From: CAVPJC01 sp963705155
Lineage (GTDB): Bacteria > Chloroflexota > Anaerolineae > Anaerolineales > UBA4823
Direction: 5' to 3'
DNA: 64,000 nt
Assembly (NCBI GenBank): GCA_963705155.1
Contig: CAVPJC010000015.1
Coordinates: 1-64,000, forward strand
How positions within the stretch are numbered: position 1 is the stretch's first letter; every line of letters begins with the position of its first letter. Below the pieces are notes generated by a model. It made no database searches and was not told where the DNA came from. It worked only from the letters and a program-made list of their open reading frames with translations. The translations under genes were made by a program, and so were the position numbers. This document shows positions 36,876 to 46,147 of this stretch, piece by piece.

Positions 36876-38003
36876 TTAAGAGCGCGATTCGCCGAAGATC
36901 ACTTCTATTTGCAGTTTCTTGTTGCCGCGGAAAACTTCCAGAGTCGTCTTATCACCCGGGGAATAGTTGAAAAGAGCGTTGATATAGGTGTGGTCGCCAT
37001 CCAGGGTCGTATCGCCAATGCGGGTGATGATATCGCCAGCTTGCAGGCCGCTGGCTGCGGCGGGGCCGCCGGGTACCACTTCGGCAACGTAGACCCCCCA
37101 TTCCACCGGAAGCTGGTAAACAGCAGCCAGGTTGGGTGTGATCGCCTGCCAGCGGATGCCCAGGTAAGGACGGGCAAAGAAGCCGTTTTCGATGATCTGG
37201 CCAGCGACGGTGTGGACGGTATTGGCCGGTATGGAAAAGCCCAGCCCTTCAGCGATGCTGCTGCCGTAGCCGCCGCGCACCACCAGGGTGTTAATGCCGA
37301 TCACCTCGCCGGCCAGGTTTACCAGAGGGCCGCCGGAATTTCCCTGGTTGATGGCGGCGTCGGTCTGGATCAGGTCTTCCATCTGGTAACCGTTGCCCGT
37401 ATCCAGAATACGCCCCGTGGCGCTGATGACGCCCACGGTAACGGTGTTTTTGAATTCTCCCAGAGGAGAGCCAATCGCAATGACGGTTTCACCCGGTTTG
37501 AGCGTTTCTGAGGTTCCCAGCGTTGCAACCGCCGGCAGGCTGCCCTGTGCTTTTAAAACGGCCAGGTCAGCGTACAGGTCGGTGCCGGTGATGACTGCCG
37601 GCACTTTTGTGCCATCGGCCAGAATTACAGCCACTTCTTCGGCGTTTTCCACAACGTGGTTGTTGGTGACGATATAACCATCGGTAGAGATGATTACGCC
37701 GCTGCCGCTGACTTCCTGATTGGGGGTGCGGCCAAAGAAGGATGCCTGCCCGGGGATGACGCCCACCACGGTGACTACTGCCGGGCTCACTTTTTCAACC
37801 GCCCGGGTAATGGCGGTCTCAATCTGGGTAGCCGAGACCTGGATGGATTGCTGCACAAGCGGTGCCGGGTCAGGCGCCGTGCTTGCAGCCGGTTGGCGGC
37901 GTTGAACAGCGGAATAGACCGCCAGGCCGCCCACCAGAGCACCCCCCACGGCTGATATCCCGGCGATCAGTACCACCAGAATACCGTAAATAATTCGTTT
38001 CAT
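36876..38003 (-). CDS. HtrA/DegP-like serine protease with one PDZ domain
   Basis: This 375-residue protein has an N-terminal membrane anchor (IIYGILVVLIAGISAVGGAL). In the trypsin-like domain the triad is His in IVTNNHVVENAEEV, Asp in LYADLAVLKAQGS and Ser in INQGNSGGPLVNLAGEVIG. The C-terminal PDZ domain follows (GVYVAEVVPGGPAAASGLQA, GDIITRIGDTTLDGDH). It degrades damaged proteins outside the membrane. It sits in a same-strand row with the YugP-like peptidase (5-base gap) and the CtpA-like protease, a quality-control group. Confidence 0.93.
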   Translation of the reverse strand: MKRIIYGILVVLIAGISAVGGALVGGLAVYSAVQRRQPAASTAPDPAPLVQQSIQVSATQIETAITRAVEKVSPAVVTVVGVIPGQASFFGRTPNQEVSGSGVIISTDGYIVTNNHVVENAEEVAVILADGTKVPAVITGTDLYADLAVLKAQGSLPAVATLGTSETLKPGETVIAIGSPLGEFKNTVTVGVISATGRILDTGNGYQMEDLIQTDAAINQGNSGGPLVNLAGEVIGINTLVVRGGYGSSIAEGLGFSIPANTVHTVAGQIIENGFFARPYLGIRWQAITPNLAAVYQLPVEWGVYVAEVVPGGPAAASGLQAGDIITRIGDTTLDGDHTYINALFNYSPGDKTTLEVFRGNKKLQIEVIFGESRS

Positions 38004-38008
38004 CGGGA

Positions 38009-38710
38009 TTAGTCCCGGCGGCGTCCGCCCATGCCCGTCACCAGCGTGGCGTAGTACATCAGCTGCAGCACCGCGGTGACCAGGGCAGCCACATAGGTGA
38101 GAGCAGCGGCATTCAAGACCTTGTTCACGCCTTGTTCTTCATCTTGCCCAACGATGAGGCCTGTGTCAACCAGCAGGCGTTTGGCACGGGCAGAGGCATT
38201 CAGCTCCACTGGCAGGGTAGCCAGCGCAAAGAGTGCGCCACCAGAGAAGACGATCACGCCCAACCAGGCCAGCTCTGTGAAGCGCAGCAGCATACCGATG
38301 ATGATCAGGATCCAGCCCAGGTACGAACCGATGTTGACCACGGGCACGATGGCGGCGCGGAAGCGCAGCGGGAAGTAGCCTTCCTGGTCTTGCATGGCGT
38401 GGCCCAGCTCGTGGGCGGCGATCGCCAGCGACGCCACCGAACCACCCGAATACACGCCTTCGGAAAGGCGCAGTATTTTGGTGCGCGGGTCGTAATGATC
38501 GGTGAGCCTGCCTTGCACGCCTTCAACTTTAACATCGTACAACCCGCCGCTCTGGATCAGCCGCTGGGCGGCCTGTGCGCCGGTCATGCGGCTGCGAGCC
38601 GGCACCCGGCTCCATTTCTGGTAGGCTGAGTTTACGTACCACTGAACTGCCAGCATAATGAGGAATGCCGGCGCCATAAACAACATGTAACGTGGGTCGA
38701 AGAAAAACAT
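38009..38710 (-). CDS. YugP-type zinc metallopeptidase
   Basis: This 233-residue membrane protein has the zinc motif HELGH in LAIAAHELGHAMQDQEGY. It has an N-terminal membrane segment (YMLFMAPAFLIMLAVQWYV) and two or three C-terminal ones (YLGWILIIIGMLLRFTELAW, LVTAVLQLMYYATLVTGM). DHYDPRTKILRLSEGVYSG is typical of the family. Substrates are unknown. It lies 5 bases upstream of the HtrA-like gene on the same strand and is probably cotranscribed. Confidence 0.92.
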   Translation of the reverse strand: MFFFDPRYMLFMAPAFLIMLAVQWYVNSAYQKWSRVPARSRMTGAQAAQRLIQSGGLYDVKVEGVQGRLTDHYDPRTKILRLSEGVYSGGSVASLAIAAHELGHAMQDQEGYFPLRFRAAIVPVVNIGSYLGWILIIIGMLLRFTELAWLGVIVFSGGALFALATLPVELNASARAKRLLVDTGLIVGQDEEQGVNKVLNAAALTYVAALVTAVLQLMYYATLVTGMGGRRRD

Positions 38711-38746
38711 TTCCTTTCCTCTTTCTCTATTTCTCTATTTCTTTCT

Positions 38747-40012
38747 CTACCTGGCCGTTAATAACTCTACGGCTTTATCTAACTGCGGGTCGCGATTCGC
38801 GGCAATGTCCTCATCGGTGATCTGCACTTCCACATCGGGGGTCAGGCCGGTGCCGTGGATGGTGCGCCCGCTGGGGGTCAGCCAGCGCGCTATGGTAATA
38901 CGCACGGCTCCGGCGTCGTCCTTGAGGGCGGTAGGTACCTGCACCGAGCCTTTTCCAAAGGAGGTAACGCCCACCAACTGGCCGCGACCGGAGTCCTGAA
39001 TAGCGCCAGCCACGATCTCGGAAGCTGATGCCGAGCCTTCATTGATCAGCACGACCAACGGGATATCGGTGGCCAGCCCGCCGTTGCGAACATCAAAGGT
39101 TTTGCGCGATCCATCGCCATATTCTTCATACAGGATCACCCCCTGGCCGACGAACTCCGAACCCACATCCACGGACAATTCCAGTAAACCGCCCCCGTTG
39201 TTTCGCAAGTCCAGGATAATGCCGGTGGGGTTTTGCGCCATCAAATCCTTCAAGGCATCGCGCAACAGGTCTTTTGTGGTATCGGCGAAAATATAGATGC
39301 GTACATAGCCGATATTGTTATCCAGCATACGGTGTTCCACGTTGGGAACGGTGATCTCGGCGCGGGTGATCGAAACGTCAAACGGCTCTTCGCCCTCGCG
39401 GGCGATGGTGACGACGATGGTGGTGCCAGCCGGCCCAAGTACCTTTTTCCGCACCACTTCACCATCCAGCCCGCTCATATCTTCCCCGTCGATGGATATG
39501 ATCTTATCACCGGTGCGCAGACCGGCTTTTTCGGCGGGCGAGCCAGTCATGGGGCTGATCACGGTCAGGTAATCGCCGGTGGTATCCACCCAGGCGCCGA
39601 TGCCTTCGTAAGTCGCCTCGCCTTGCAGTTCTGAAGTTAAGATCTTGTAATCTTCGGGATCAATGTAAGCGGTGTGCGGGTCGCCCAGCAAATCGAGCAT
39701 GCCACGGATCGCGCCGCGCATCAATACATTATCATCGACTGGCTGGTCCACATATTGTTCGTGCACCAGGTCCCAGGCTTGCCAGAAAGGCACAAACACT
39801 TCCTCGAGGTCCTGTGGGGTGGCGCTCTCCTTGGTCGGGGCGGCACCAGCTTCTGCGGTGTTGGAAGGCAAAAGAGCTGCTGGTTGGGCGGAGCGGTTTG
39901 GCAGAAGCCGGCCAGCAACAAAACCGGCAGAACAGGCGCCCGAAATGAGCAGCAGGGCGACGAAAAAGGCGGAGATTGTGATCAAAAGCCGAGAATTGGT
40001 TCGGTTTTCCAT
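38747..40012 (-). CDS. C-terminal processing peptidase, S41 family (CtpA-like)
   Basis: This 421-residue exported protease has an N-terminal anchor (LITISAFFVALLLISGACS, possibly a lipobox LISGAC). The tail-recognition part is GMLDLLGDPHTAYIDPEDY. A PDZ domain follows (YLTVISPMTGSPAEKAGLRT, GDKIISIDGEDMSG). The catalytic Ser is in LINEGSASASEIVAGAIQD and the Lys in FGKGSVQVPTAL. It trims or degrades envelope proteins from the C-terminus. It heads the same-strand row of three proteases. The 40013-40148 gap shows AT-rich promoter-like sequence only. Confidence 0.93.
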   Translation of the reverse strand: MENRTNSRLLITISAFFVALLLISGACSAGFVAGRLLPNRSAQPAALLPSNTAEAGAAPTKESATPQDLEEVFVPFWQAWDLVHEQYVDQPVDDNVLMRGAIRGMLDLLGDPHTAYIDPEDYKILTSELQGEATYEGIGAWVDTTGDYLTVISPMTGSPAEKAGLRTGDKIISIDGEDMSGLDGEVVRKKVLGPAGTTIVVTIAREGEEPFDVSITRAEITVPNVEHRMLDNNIGYVRIYIFADTTKDLLRDALKDLMAQNPTGIILDLRNNGGGLLELSVDVGSEFVGQGVILYEEYGDGSRKTFDVRNGGLATDIPLVVLINEGSASASEIVAGAIQDSGRGQLVGVTSFGKGSVQVPTALKDDAGAVRITIARWLTPSGRTIHGTGLTPDVEVQITDEDIAANRDPQLDKAVELLTAR

Positions 40013-40148
40013 GAAATTACCCTATTTTTATTGGATGCAACACTTATTGGAATAGATTACCACAGGATGATTAGAATAATATAAATGATAAGTAAACTCC
40101 AGATACGAATCACCTGCAAAGCTGACTGATGGGTGAGGGATGGGGTGT

Positions 40149-40943
40149 TTATTGTAACCAGCTCTGCAGGTAAACCTGGAAGGAGGCCGGATCGCTGACC
40201 TGCTCCGTGTAGGCCAGCAGCGCCTCCCCATCCACCGGGTAGAGCGGGTGGCAGGAAGTGGGCGCCGCGCCGGCTGGTGCGGCTGCCACCCAGTGTACAA
40301 ACGGCGCTACCAGATCGGCTTCGGTCAGCTCCGGGACGATCTCTTCGGCCGTGACGATGACCGTGCGGGCGGTAAGGGCCAGCTCTTCGTCCACGCCGCG
40401 GTTTTTCCCGATCTGGGCGTTGCCATCCGGATCGGCACGCAGGGCATGTATGACAGCCACGTCCGGACGGATCGCCGGGAAGGCCATCAATTCTTCACTT
40501 GTGTAGGGGTCGATGATGGTATGCACATCCGGCCGCAGTTGCGGCAGATCGGTGCCCAGCCAGCCGCGCCCGGGCATAAAGCCCACCCCTGCCATCTGCG
40601 CCCGCAGGCCAAAAGCCAGACTGGCCTCCGTCTCTTCGATGATATCAATATCACCGTGTCCGGCGCAGTAGGTGAACATCGGCGCCAGGCCAAAGATCTC
40701 CAGCCCAAAGTAACAGGTGCGCACACGCTTCACCAGCCCGGCGCCCACCAGCAGATCGCTCTCGTAACCTGCGGTGAAAGCCAGCAGGGTCAGGTCACCC
40801 GGCGCGCCGGGGCCTTGGCTGCGCTGCAGCAGGGAGCGGACAAAGGCCACCGGACGGCGGTAGATGGTCATACCGCCCAGAGCCAGCATTTGACCGGCCT
40901 GCACATGCTCGACAGCTTGATTCAAGGAGATGACTTTATTCAT
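40149..40943 (-). CDS. CoA-transferase alpha subunit, GctA-like
   Basis: This 264-residue protein matches family I CoA-transferase A subunits: SLNQAVEHVQAGQMLALGGM, RPVAFVRSLLQR, LTLLAFTAGYESDLLVGAGL, AHGDI-like GHGDIDIIEETEASLAFGLR and VIHALRADPDGNAQIGKNRG. The partner B subunit with the catalytic Glu is not in the window, so the active enzyme must be completed elsewhere. The ATG at 40941-40943 overlaps the stop of the upstream HAD gene (ATGA), showing translational coupling. An ATG 10 codons upstream lies inside the HAD gene and is less likely. Confidence 0.8.
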   Translation of the reverse strand: MNKVISLNQAVEHVQAGQMLALGGMTIYRRPVAFVRSLLQRSQGPGAPGDLTLLAFTAGYESDLLVGAGLVKRVRTCYFGLEIFGLAPMFTYCAGHGDIDIIEETEASLAFGLRAQMAGVGFMPGRGWLGTDLPQLRPDVHTIIDPYTSEELMAFPAIRPDVAVIHALRADPDGNAQIGKNRGVDEELALTARTVIVTAEEIVPELTEADLVAPFVHWVAAAPAGAAPTSCHPLYPVDGEALLAYTEQVSDPASFQVYLQSWLQ

Positions 40944-41605
40944 GTTGTTTGTCCCATCCCATCCGGGAACCACAGTTCCGGCATGGCTTCGGGCAGGGCA
41001 TGCAGGCTGGGGATGACCCGGTCGGCTGCCCGGGTATCGGGATTGCTGCTCACCAGGATTGTGTGGAAGCCCAACTGGCGGGCCGGGGCCAGGTTACGCG
41101 GCAAATCGTCCAGGTAAACACAGGCTTGCGGTCCGCTGGCGCCTGCTTGAGCCAGCGCGGTCTGGTAGGAGGCCGGCTCGGGTTTGCAGTAAAAGCCCAT
41201 GGCACGCAAATCGATAATGCCTTCAAAACAATCCTGCACACCCAGCGAGCTAAGCACCCGGCCGGCGTGCTTTGAGTCGGCGTTGGTGAAGATGAAGCGG
41301 CGCTGCGGAAGGCTGAGCAGCAGGCTGCGGAGGGCAGGATCGGGACGGACGATCTGATGGACGGGCAGGTCATGCACATAATCGAGAAATTCTTCGGCAT
41401 CCACCTGGTAGTTCATCTGCAATCCACGCAGCGTGGTGCCGTATTTTTCAAAATACTCCCGGCGGAGAGTGGGAACCACCTGGGGATCCATCTTGAGACG
41501 AACGAGCATGTACTCATTCATCCGTTCCCGGATGGCCGACCACAGTCCGTTCTCCGGTGGGTAGAGGGTATCATCCAGGTCGAAGAAAATGGTAGTGTAA
41601 TTCAC
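40940..41605 (-). CDS. HAD-family hydrolase, pyrimidine 5'-nucleotidase-like
   Basis: This 221-residue phosphatase has the nucleophile motif TTIFFDLDDTLYPPENGLW, motif II in RRFIFTNADSKHAGRVLS, the motif III Lys in MGFYCKPEPASYQTALAQAG and motif IV in ACVYLDDLPRNLAPARQLG. The helical cap begins SAIRERMNEYMLVRLKM. DDTLYP is typical of the SDT1/pyrimidine nucleotidase branch. It is coupled by a 4-base overlap to the CoA-transferase subunit. The metabolic link between them is not obvious. Confidence 0.88.
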   Translation of the reverse strand: MNYTTIFFDLDDTLYPPENGLWSAIRERMNEYMLVRLKMDPQVVPTLRREYFEKYGTTLRGLQMNYQVDAEEFLDYVHDLPVHQIVRPDPALRSLLLSLPQRRFIFTNADSKHAGRVLSSLGVQDCFEGIIDLRAMGFYCKPEPASYQTALAQAGASGPQACVYLDDLPRNLAPARQLGFHTILVSSNPDTRAADRVIPSLHALPEAMPELWFPDGMGQTT

Positions 41606-41749
41606 GCTGTAATTATATCCTGTGAAAGATTAAGGTTCTATGAGAACCCGGATTTTGCCGCCATGAATCAGAAATAAAGTCGTCATATAAGATGAGAATA
41701 CTCAAGAATAACCAATTCAATAATCAATCAGGAATAAGGAGACTATCCC

Positions 41750-42386
41750 ATGAAAACTATCACCCGTGTTTTGATCCCCCTGTTTGTCCTGGCCGTTCTG
41801 GCTGTAAGCGCTGTAGGAATTGCATCTGCCCGCGAAGCCAATGAAATCGATGGTTCACGCCCTATGAGTGGTGCACAGATGGAATTCACTGGCGTGATCG
41901 AAATCGATCACCGCATCATCTTGGACGGTGGCAGGCCGCACAGTGGCGGTCACAGCCGGCACCGAAGTAAAGGGTATGCTGGCGGTTGGTCAGACCGTGA
42001 AGGTGCACGCCTTTGTTGGCGCCGATGGCGCTCTGACTGCCCGTGAGATCGAGCTGGCCTCTGCCGCCGGTGTGGGTGGAGACGACAACAGCAACAGCAA
42101 TGAAGCTGGTGACGACAACAGCAACGATAACGCCAACAGCAACGAAGCCGGTGACGACGATGGCAACAGCAACGAAATCGGTGACGATAACAGCAACGAA
42201 GCTGGCGACGACAACGGCAACAGCAACGAAATCGGTGACGATAACAGCAACGACAACGGCAACAGCAACGAAGCCGGAGATGACCACGGCAACAGCAACG
42301 ATAATACCAACGACAACCATGGCGGCGATCGTGGCGGGCGCGGTGGCAATGACGACGGCCCCGGCGATGACCATGGCGGCGACTAA
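41750..42386 (+). CDS. Secreted DUF5666-like protein with Asn/Asp/Ser repeat tail (one frameshift)
   Basis: The restored protein of about 211 residues has a signal peptide (RVLIPLFVLAVLAVSAVGIA). A small beta-domain is split by a shift near 41905: MEFTGVIE, then SITASSWTVAGRTVAVTAGT, EVKGMLAVGQTVKVHAF and ADGALTAREIEL. This is the DUF5666 pattern. From about residue 115 a tail of roughly 80 residues repeats GDDNSNSNEA-type units and then becomes His/Gly-rich (DDHGGD end). The tail is very acidic and should be disordered, and it might bind cations. GGAG lies upstream of the ATG. A strong terminator follows. Confidence 0.75.
42082..42330 (+). repeat. Imperfect tandem repeat in the DUF5666-like gene
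   Basis: Units of 12-36 bases built from GACGACAACAGCAACAGC-like text repeat with variation. They code for GDD(N)xNSNEx units. Slippage here could change the tail length. Confidence 0.7.
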
Positions 42387-42417
42387 AATACCAGCGAGAA
42401 TCTAAGCGCTGTTTGTG

Positions 42418-42451
42418 CCTCCCTGCCCGACCGGGCAGGGAGGTTCGATTT
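42418..42451 (+). terminator. Rho-independent terminator
   Basis: A perfect 11-bp stem CCTCCCTGCCC / GGGCAGGGAGG with loop GACC is followed by TTCGATTTT, 32 bases after the stop of the DUF5666-like gene. Confidence 0.85.
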
Positions 42452-42497
42452 TAAGCATTTCTATACGTGGATACTTCGCCACGGGTATAATTATCAC

Positions 42498-44271
42498 ATG
42501 TCCATCCATCTGTTGCCTCCCGAGGTTGCCTCCCAGATTGCCGCCGGTGAGGTGGTGGAACGCCCTTCGTCGGTAGTGAAAGAGCTTTTGGAAAATGCGC
42601 TGGATGCCGGCGCCACGCATATCCACGTGGCGGCGGAAGAAGCCGGGCGCAGGTTGGTGGAAGTCGCCGATGACGGCCGCGGCATACCGGCAGGCGAGCT
42701 TCCGCTGGCAGTGGAGAGGCATGCCACCAGCAAGCTCAGCCGAGCTGAAGATTTGTTTAATATCGCTACCCTGGGTTTTCGGGGTGAAGCCCTGGCCTCA
42801 ATTGGTTCTGTCTCGCATATGACCATCACTTCCCGGGCGGCAGGCGCCGACCACGCCATGCGCATGCGGGTATCGGGTGGCCAGGTGGGCTCTCCAGAGG
42901 CGGTGGGCGCGCCGGTGGGTACGCTGGTGCAGGTGGAAGACATCTTTTTCAACGTCCCGGCGCGCCTCAAGTTTCTAAAATCTGACCTGACCGAGCGGCG
43001 CCAGATTGACCTTCTGGTGACCCGTTATGCGCTGGCTTACCCGTATGTGCGTTTTCAACTTCGGCAGGATGAACGCCCCGGGCTGCATACCAGCGGCAAT
43101 GGAGACCGCCGCGAAGTGATGGCAGCCCTGTACGGGGTGGATGTGGCTCGCCAGATGATTGAGGTGCTATCTGAGGATGAACACCTGCGTCTGAACGGTT
43201 TCACCAGCCCCACTTCACTGACCCGCTCCAACCGGCGTGAAATCACCTTCTTTGTCAACGGCCGGCCGGTGCAAGATGGCGCCCTTTCAGCGGCAGTGAT
43301 TCAGGCATACCACACCCTGCTGATGGTGGGGCGCTACCCTTTGGCCGTGATTTTTTTGGAGATCCCGCCGTTTGATGTGGATGTGAATGTCCACCCCACC
43401 AAAGCCGAAGTGCGCTTTCGGGAGCCAGACCGCATCTTCGAGCGCGGTGCAGCGCGGGCTGCGGCGGGCGCTGCTGGCAAACACGCCTGTGCCCGGGCTG
43501 GATACGCAGGCCGGCGGGGTGGCGGCTGCAGGTTGGAGCTGGCGCGCCAGCGTATGGCCGGCCTGGACGGCTGGCGGATCTTCGGAGCCTGCCGGGGATC
43601 AGCCGCCCGGTCAGGCGCTGCTGGCGCAAACGCCTTTAGAAACCGGCGCACCGGCCCCCGGCACGGCGCAGCGGCTGCCCGGCGGGCTGATTCCGCTGCT
43701 GCGCCTGGTGGGGCAGATCTCTTCAGCTTACCTGGTTGCCGAAGGCCCGGATGGGTTGTACCTGATCGACCAACATGCCGCCCATGAGCGGGTGCTTTTT
43801 GAAAAATGGATGGCGCAACGCACTGACCAGGTGCCAGCACAGCGGCTGCTCCAGCCGGTGGTTGTAGAAGTGCCGCAAGCTGCTGCCCGCCTGCTTCAGG
43901 AGCAGCTGCCCCTGCTGGAGCGGATTGGCTTTCATGTGGATGTTTTTGGTACGGCGGCCTTTCTGGTGCGCTCGCTGCCGGTTTTGTTATCTGGTATGGA
44001 TGCGGCAGCCGCCCTGCGAGTGCTTGTGGAAGACTTTGAGGAGGATGAAGCCCCTTTGCAAGCAGAAGTGGAGGCGCGCATCATTGCCAGGGTGTGCAAA
44101 CGGGCTGCCGTCAAGGCCGGGCAGGTGCTTTCAGTGGAAGAGCAGCGCGCCTTGCTGCGAGACCTGGAAGCCTGCCAGTCGCCGCGCACCTGCCCGCACG
44201 GGCGCCCAACCATGATCCATCTTTCTGTCGATTTACTGGAAAAACAGTTCGGTCGTAAGGGGGCCCGCTGA
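42498..44271 (+). CDS. mutL: DNA mismatch repair protein MutL (one frameshift)
   Basis: This mismatch-repair ATPase and latent endonuclease has about 590 residues. The N-terminal GHKL ATPase shows VASQIAAGEVVERPSSVVKE, ELLENALDAGATHI, VADDGRGI and TLGFRGEALASIGSVSH. Transducer motifs are SGGQVGSPEAVGAPVGTLV, then FFVNGRPVQD and VDVNVHPTKAEVRF. A shift near 43450 precedes the linker. The C-terminal domain holds the endonuclease motif DQHAAHERVLFE (DQHA-x2-E-x4-E) and CPHGRP. Having both means this MutL nicks DNA itself and the organism need not have MutH. No mutS is adjacent. Confidence 0.93.
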
Positions 44272-44299
44272 TCCATTCTTATCGCTAAAGGAGGGAGTC

Positions 44300-45842
44300 G
44301 TGTCCATACCCAGCTTGTTGCTAAAACAACTCTACACATTTGGCAGTTTGAAAAACGCGGATGCCGGCGCCAGGTTTTCAATCAAAAATCGCCTGAGCGA
44401 TGCCACCTTCACCGGCCTGGTCAACCTGCGTGTCGATGGAAAGGATATCCCCCTGGAGACGATCTGGTTGGATCTGGGTGAAGGGATCACGTTACGCGCC
44501 GGAGAAATTTCGGAGACACACTCACTCAATTTTCCCCTGCGCAGGATTGTTGAGATTAATCTGAAGGAACACTACCTGGCGCTTGGCGCGCACACCATCG
44601 AGATCTTATTCGACAGCAAACCCTTCGGCCGGCTAAAGCTCAAGGTGGAGGATGCCATCACCGAAGCGGATGATGTGATCATCCGCATCCCGCGCAGCCA
44701 GGTCGATGATTATGCTCCCGATATCATCCGCAGCCGGCAGGAATTTGTGCGCCAGTTTACGCAAAAACAACTGGATCACACCGCCCACTATACGTTTGAC
44801 CCGCACACAGCCAAAGGCAATATAGAAAATTTCACCGGAGCCGTCCAACTGCCGCTGGGTTTTGCCGGACCGCTGCGCATCAACGGCGAACACGCCCGGG
44901 GTGATTTTCTGATACCCCTGGCTACCACCGAAGGCACGCTGGTGGCATCTTACAACCGCGGCATGAAGGTTCTCAACCTGTGCGGAGGGGTTGATGTTTC
45001 AGTGGTTGGCGACGCTATGCAGCGCGCCCCGGTGTTCGTCTTCGATGACGCCCGGGCGGGCCGTGATTTTGTGGCCTGGGTGGAGGCAAATACCGATAAA
45101 CTTCGAGAGGAAGCTGAAGCGAGCTCTCACGTTGCCCGGTTGATCAGCATCGACCCTTACCTGGCGCACAAGTTTGTTTACCTGCGGTTTAATTACACCA
45201 CCGGCGACGCCGCCGGGCAGAACATGGTGGGCCGGGCCACGTTCGCGGCCTGCAGCTGGGTTTTGGATCATTACCAGGGCATCCGCCATTTTTATCTGGA
45301 ATCCAACCTGGCCACCGACAAAAAGGCCTCCCAGATCAACGTCATGCGAACGCGCGGCAAGCGCGTGACTGCAGAAGCGCTGGTCAAGAGGGATGTGTTA
45401 ATTCAACACATGCGCGTGGAGCCGGAAAGCCTGGCTTACCATTACGGCGTAGCCAATGTGGGCGCCATTCTTTCTGGCGCAAATAACAATGGGGCGCAAT
45501 CGGCTAACGCGATTACCGCCATGTTCATCGCCACCGGGCAGGATGTGGCCAATGTGGCTGAATCATCTGCGGCTGTGTTGTATGTCGAATTGACCCCGCA
45601 GCATGACCTGTACCTGTCGATTACGATACCGTCACTCATCGTGGCAACCTTCGGCGGCGGGACGGGCCTGGCGACCCAACGGGAATGTCTGGAGGTCATG
45701 GGGGCTTATGGCAAGGGCAAAGTAAATAAGCTCGCTGAAATCGTGACCGCGGTGGTTCTGGCCGGAGAAATCTCTCTGGGGGCGGCGATCTCGTCGTCAG
45801 ACTGGGTCTCGAGTTCATGAGAAATACGGTCGTAATCGCTGA
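44300..45842 (+). CDS. HMG-CoA reductase with extra N-terminal beta domain (C-terminal frameshift)
   Basis: This enzyme reduces HMG-CoA to mevalonate. The catalytic part begins near residue 150 and has ENFTGAVQLPLGFAGPL, PLATTEGTLVASYNRGMK (catalytic Glu), TTGDAAGQNMVGRATFAA (NAD(P)H site, DAAGQN in place of DAMGMN), TDKKASQIN (Lys) and IATGQDVANVAESS (Asp). A surplus base near 45811-45816 hides the true end. In the next frame it reads SHEKYGRNR with TGA at 45840-45842, which restores the catalytic His and the usual C-terminus. The first 120 residues are an extra, probably all-beta domain that I do not recognise. AAAGGAGGG precedes the GTG start. Confidence 0.9.
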
Positions 45843-45878
45843 GCACTGGACAGGCGGACTGGAGAGGAGAGTGCGGAC

Positions 45879-46136
45879 ATGAGTGATCTGCAAAAGAAAT
45901 TTGAATCTGCGGCGGCAGCAGCTCAAAAATTGGCCAGGCGGCCCGACAACGCTTCTCTGTTGAACCTGTATGCATACTATAAACAGGCCACGGTGGGCGA
46001 CGCCGGCGGCAGGCGCCCGGGTTTTACCGATCCTGTGGGGCAGGCCAAGTTTGACGCCTGGGTCAGGGTCAAAGGGTTAAGTAAAGATGAGGCCATGCAG
46101 GCTTATATCCGTCTGGTAGAAAAACTGGCACACTGA
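45879..46136 (+). CDS. Acyl-CoA-binding protein
   Basis: This 85-residue four-helix protein matches ACBP throughout: LQKKFESAAAAAQKLARRPD, LLNLYAYYKQATVGDAGGRR (the YKQAT core), GFTDPVGQAKFDAWVRVKGL and EDAMQAYI-like DEAMQAYIRLVEKL. It binds long acyl-CoA esters in the cytoplasm. It lies 36 bases after HMG-CoA reductase and 11 bases before the dehydrogenase, so the three probably form an operon. ACBP is common in eukaryotes and patchy in bacteria. Confidence 0.93.
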   Translation: MSDLQKKFESAAAAAQKLARRPDNASLLNLYAYYKQATVGDAGGRRPGFTDPVGQAKFDAWVRVKGLSKDEAMQAYIRLVEKLAH

Positions 46137-46147
46137 GGCGATAAACT

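Noticed and set aside
42082..42330. Possible CRISPR-like or minisatellite array
   Set aside because: Units are in frame, multiples of three, and code for a continuous Asp/Asn/Ser tail. There are no constant repeats with unique spacers.
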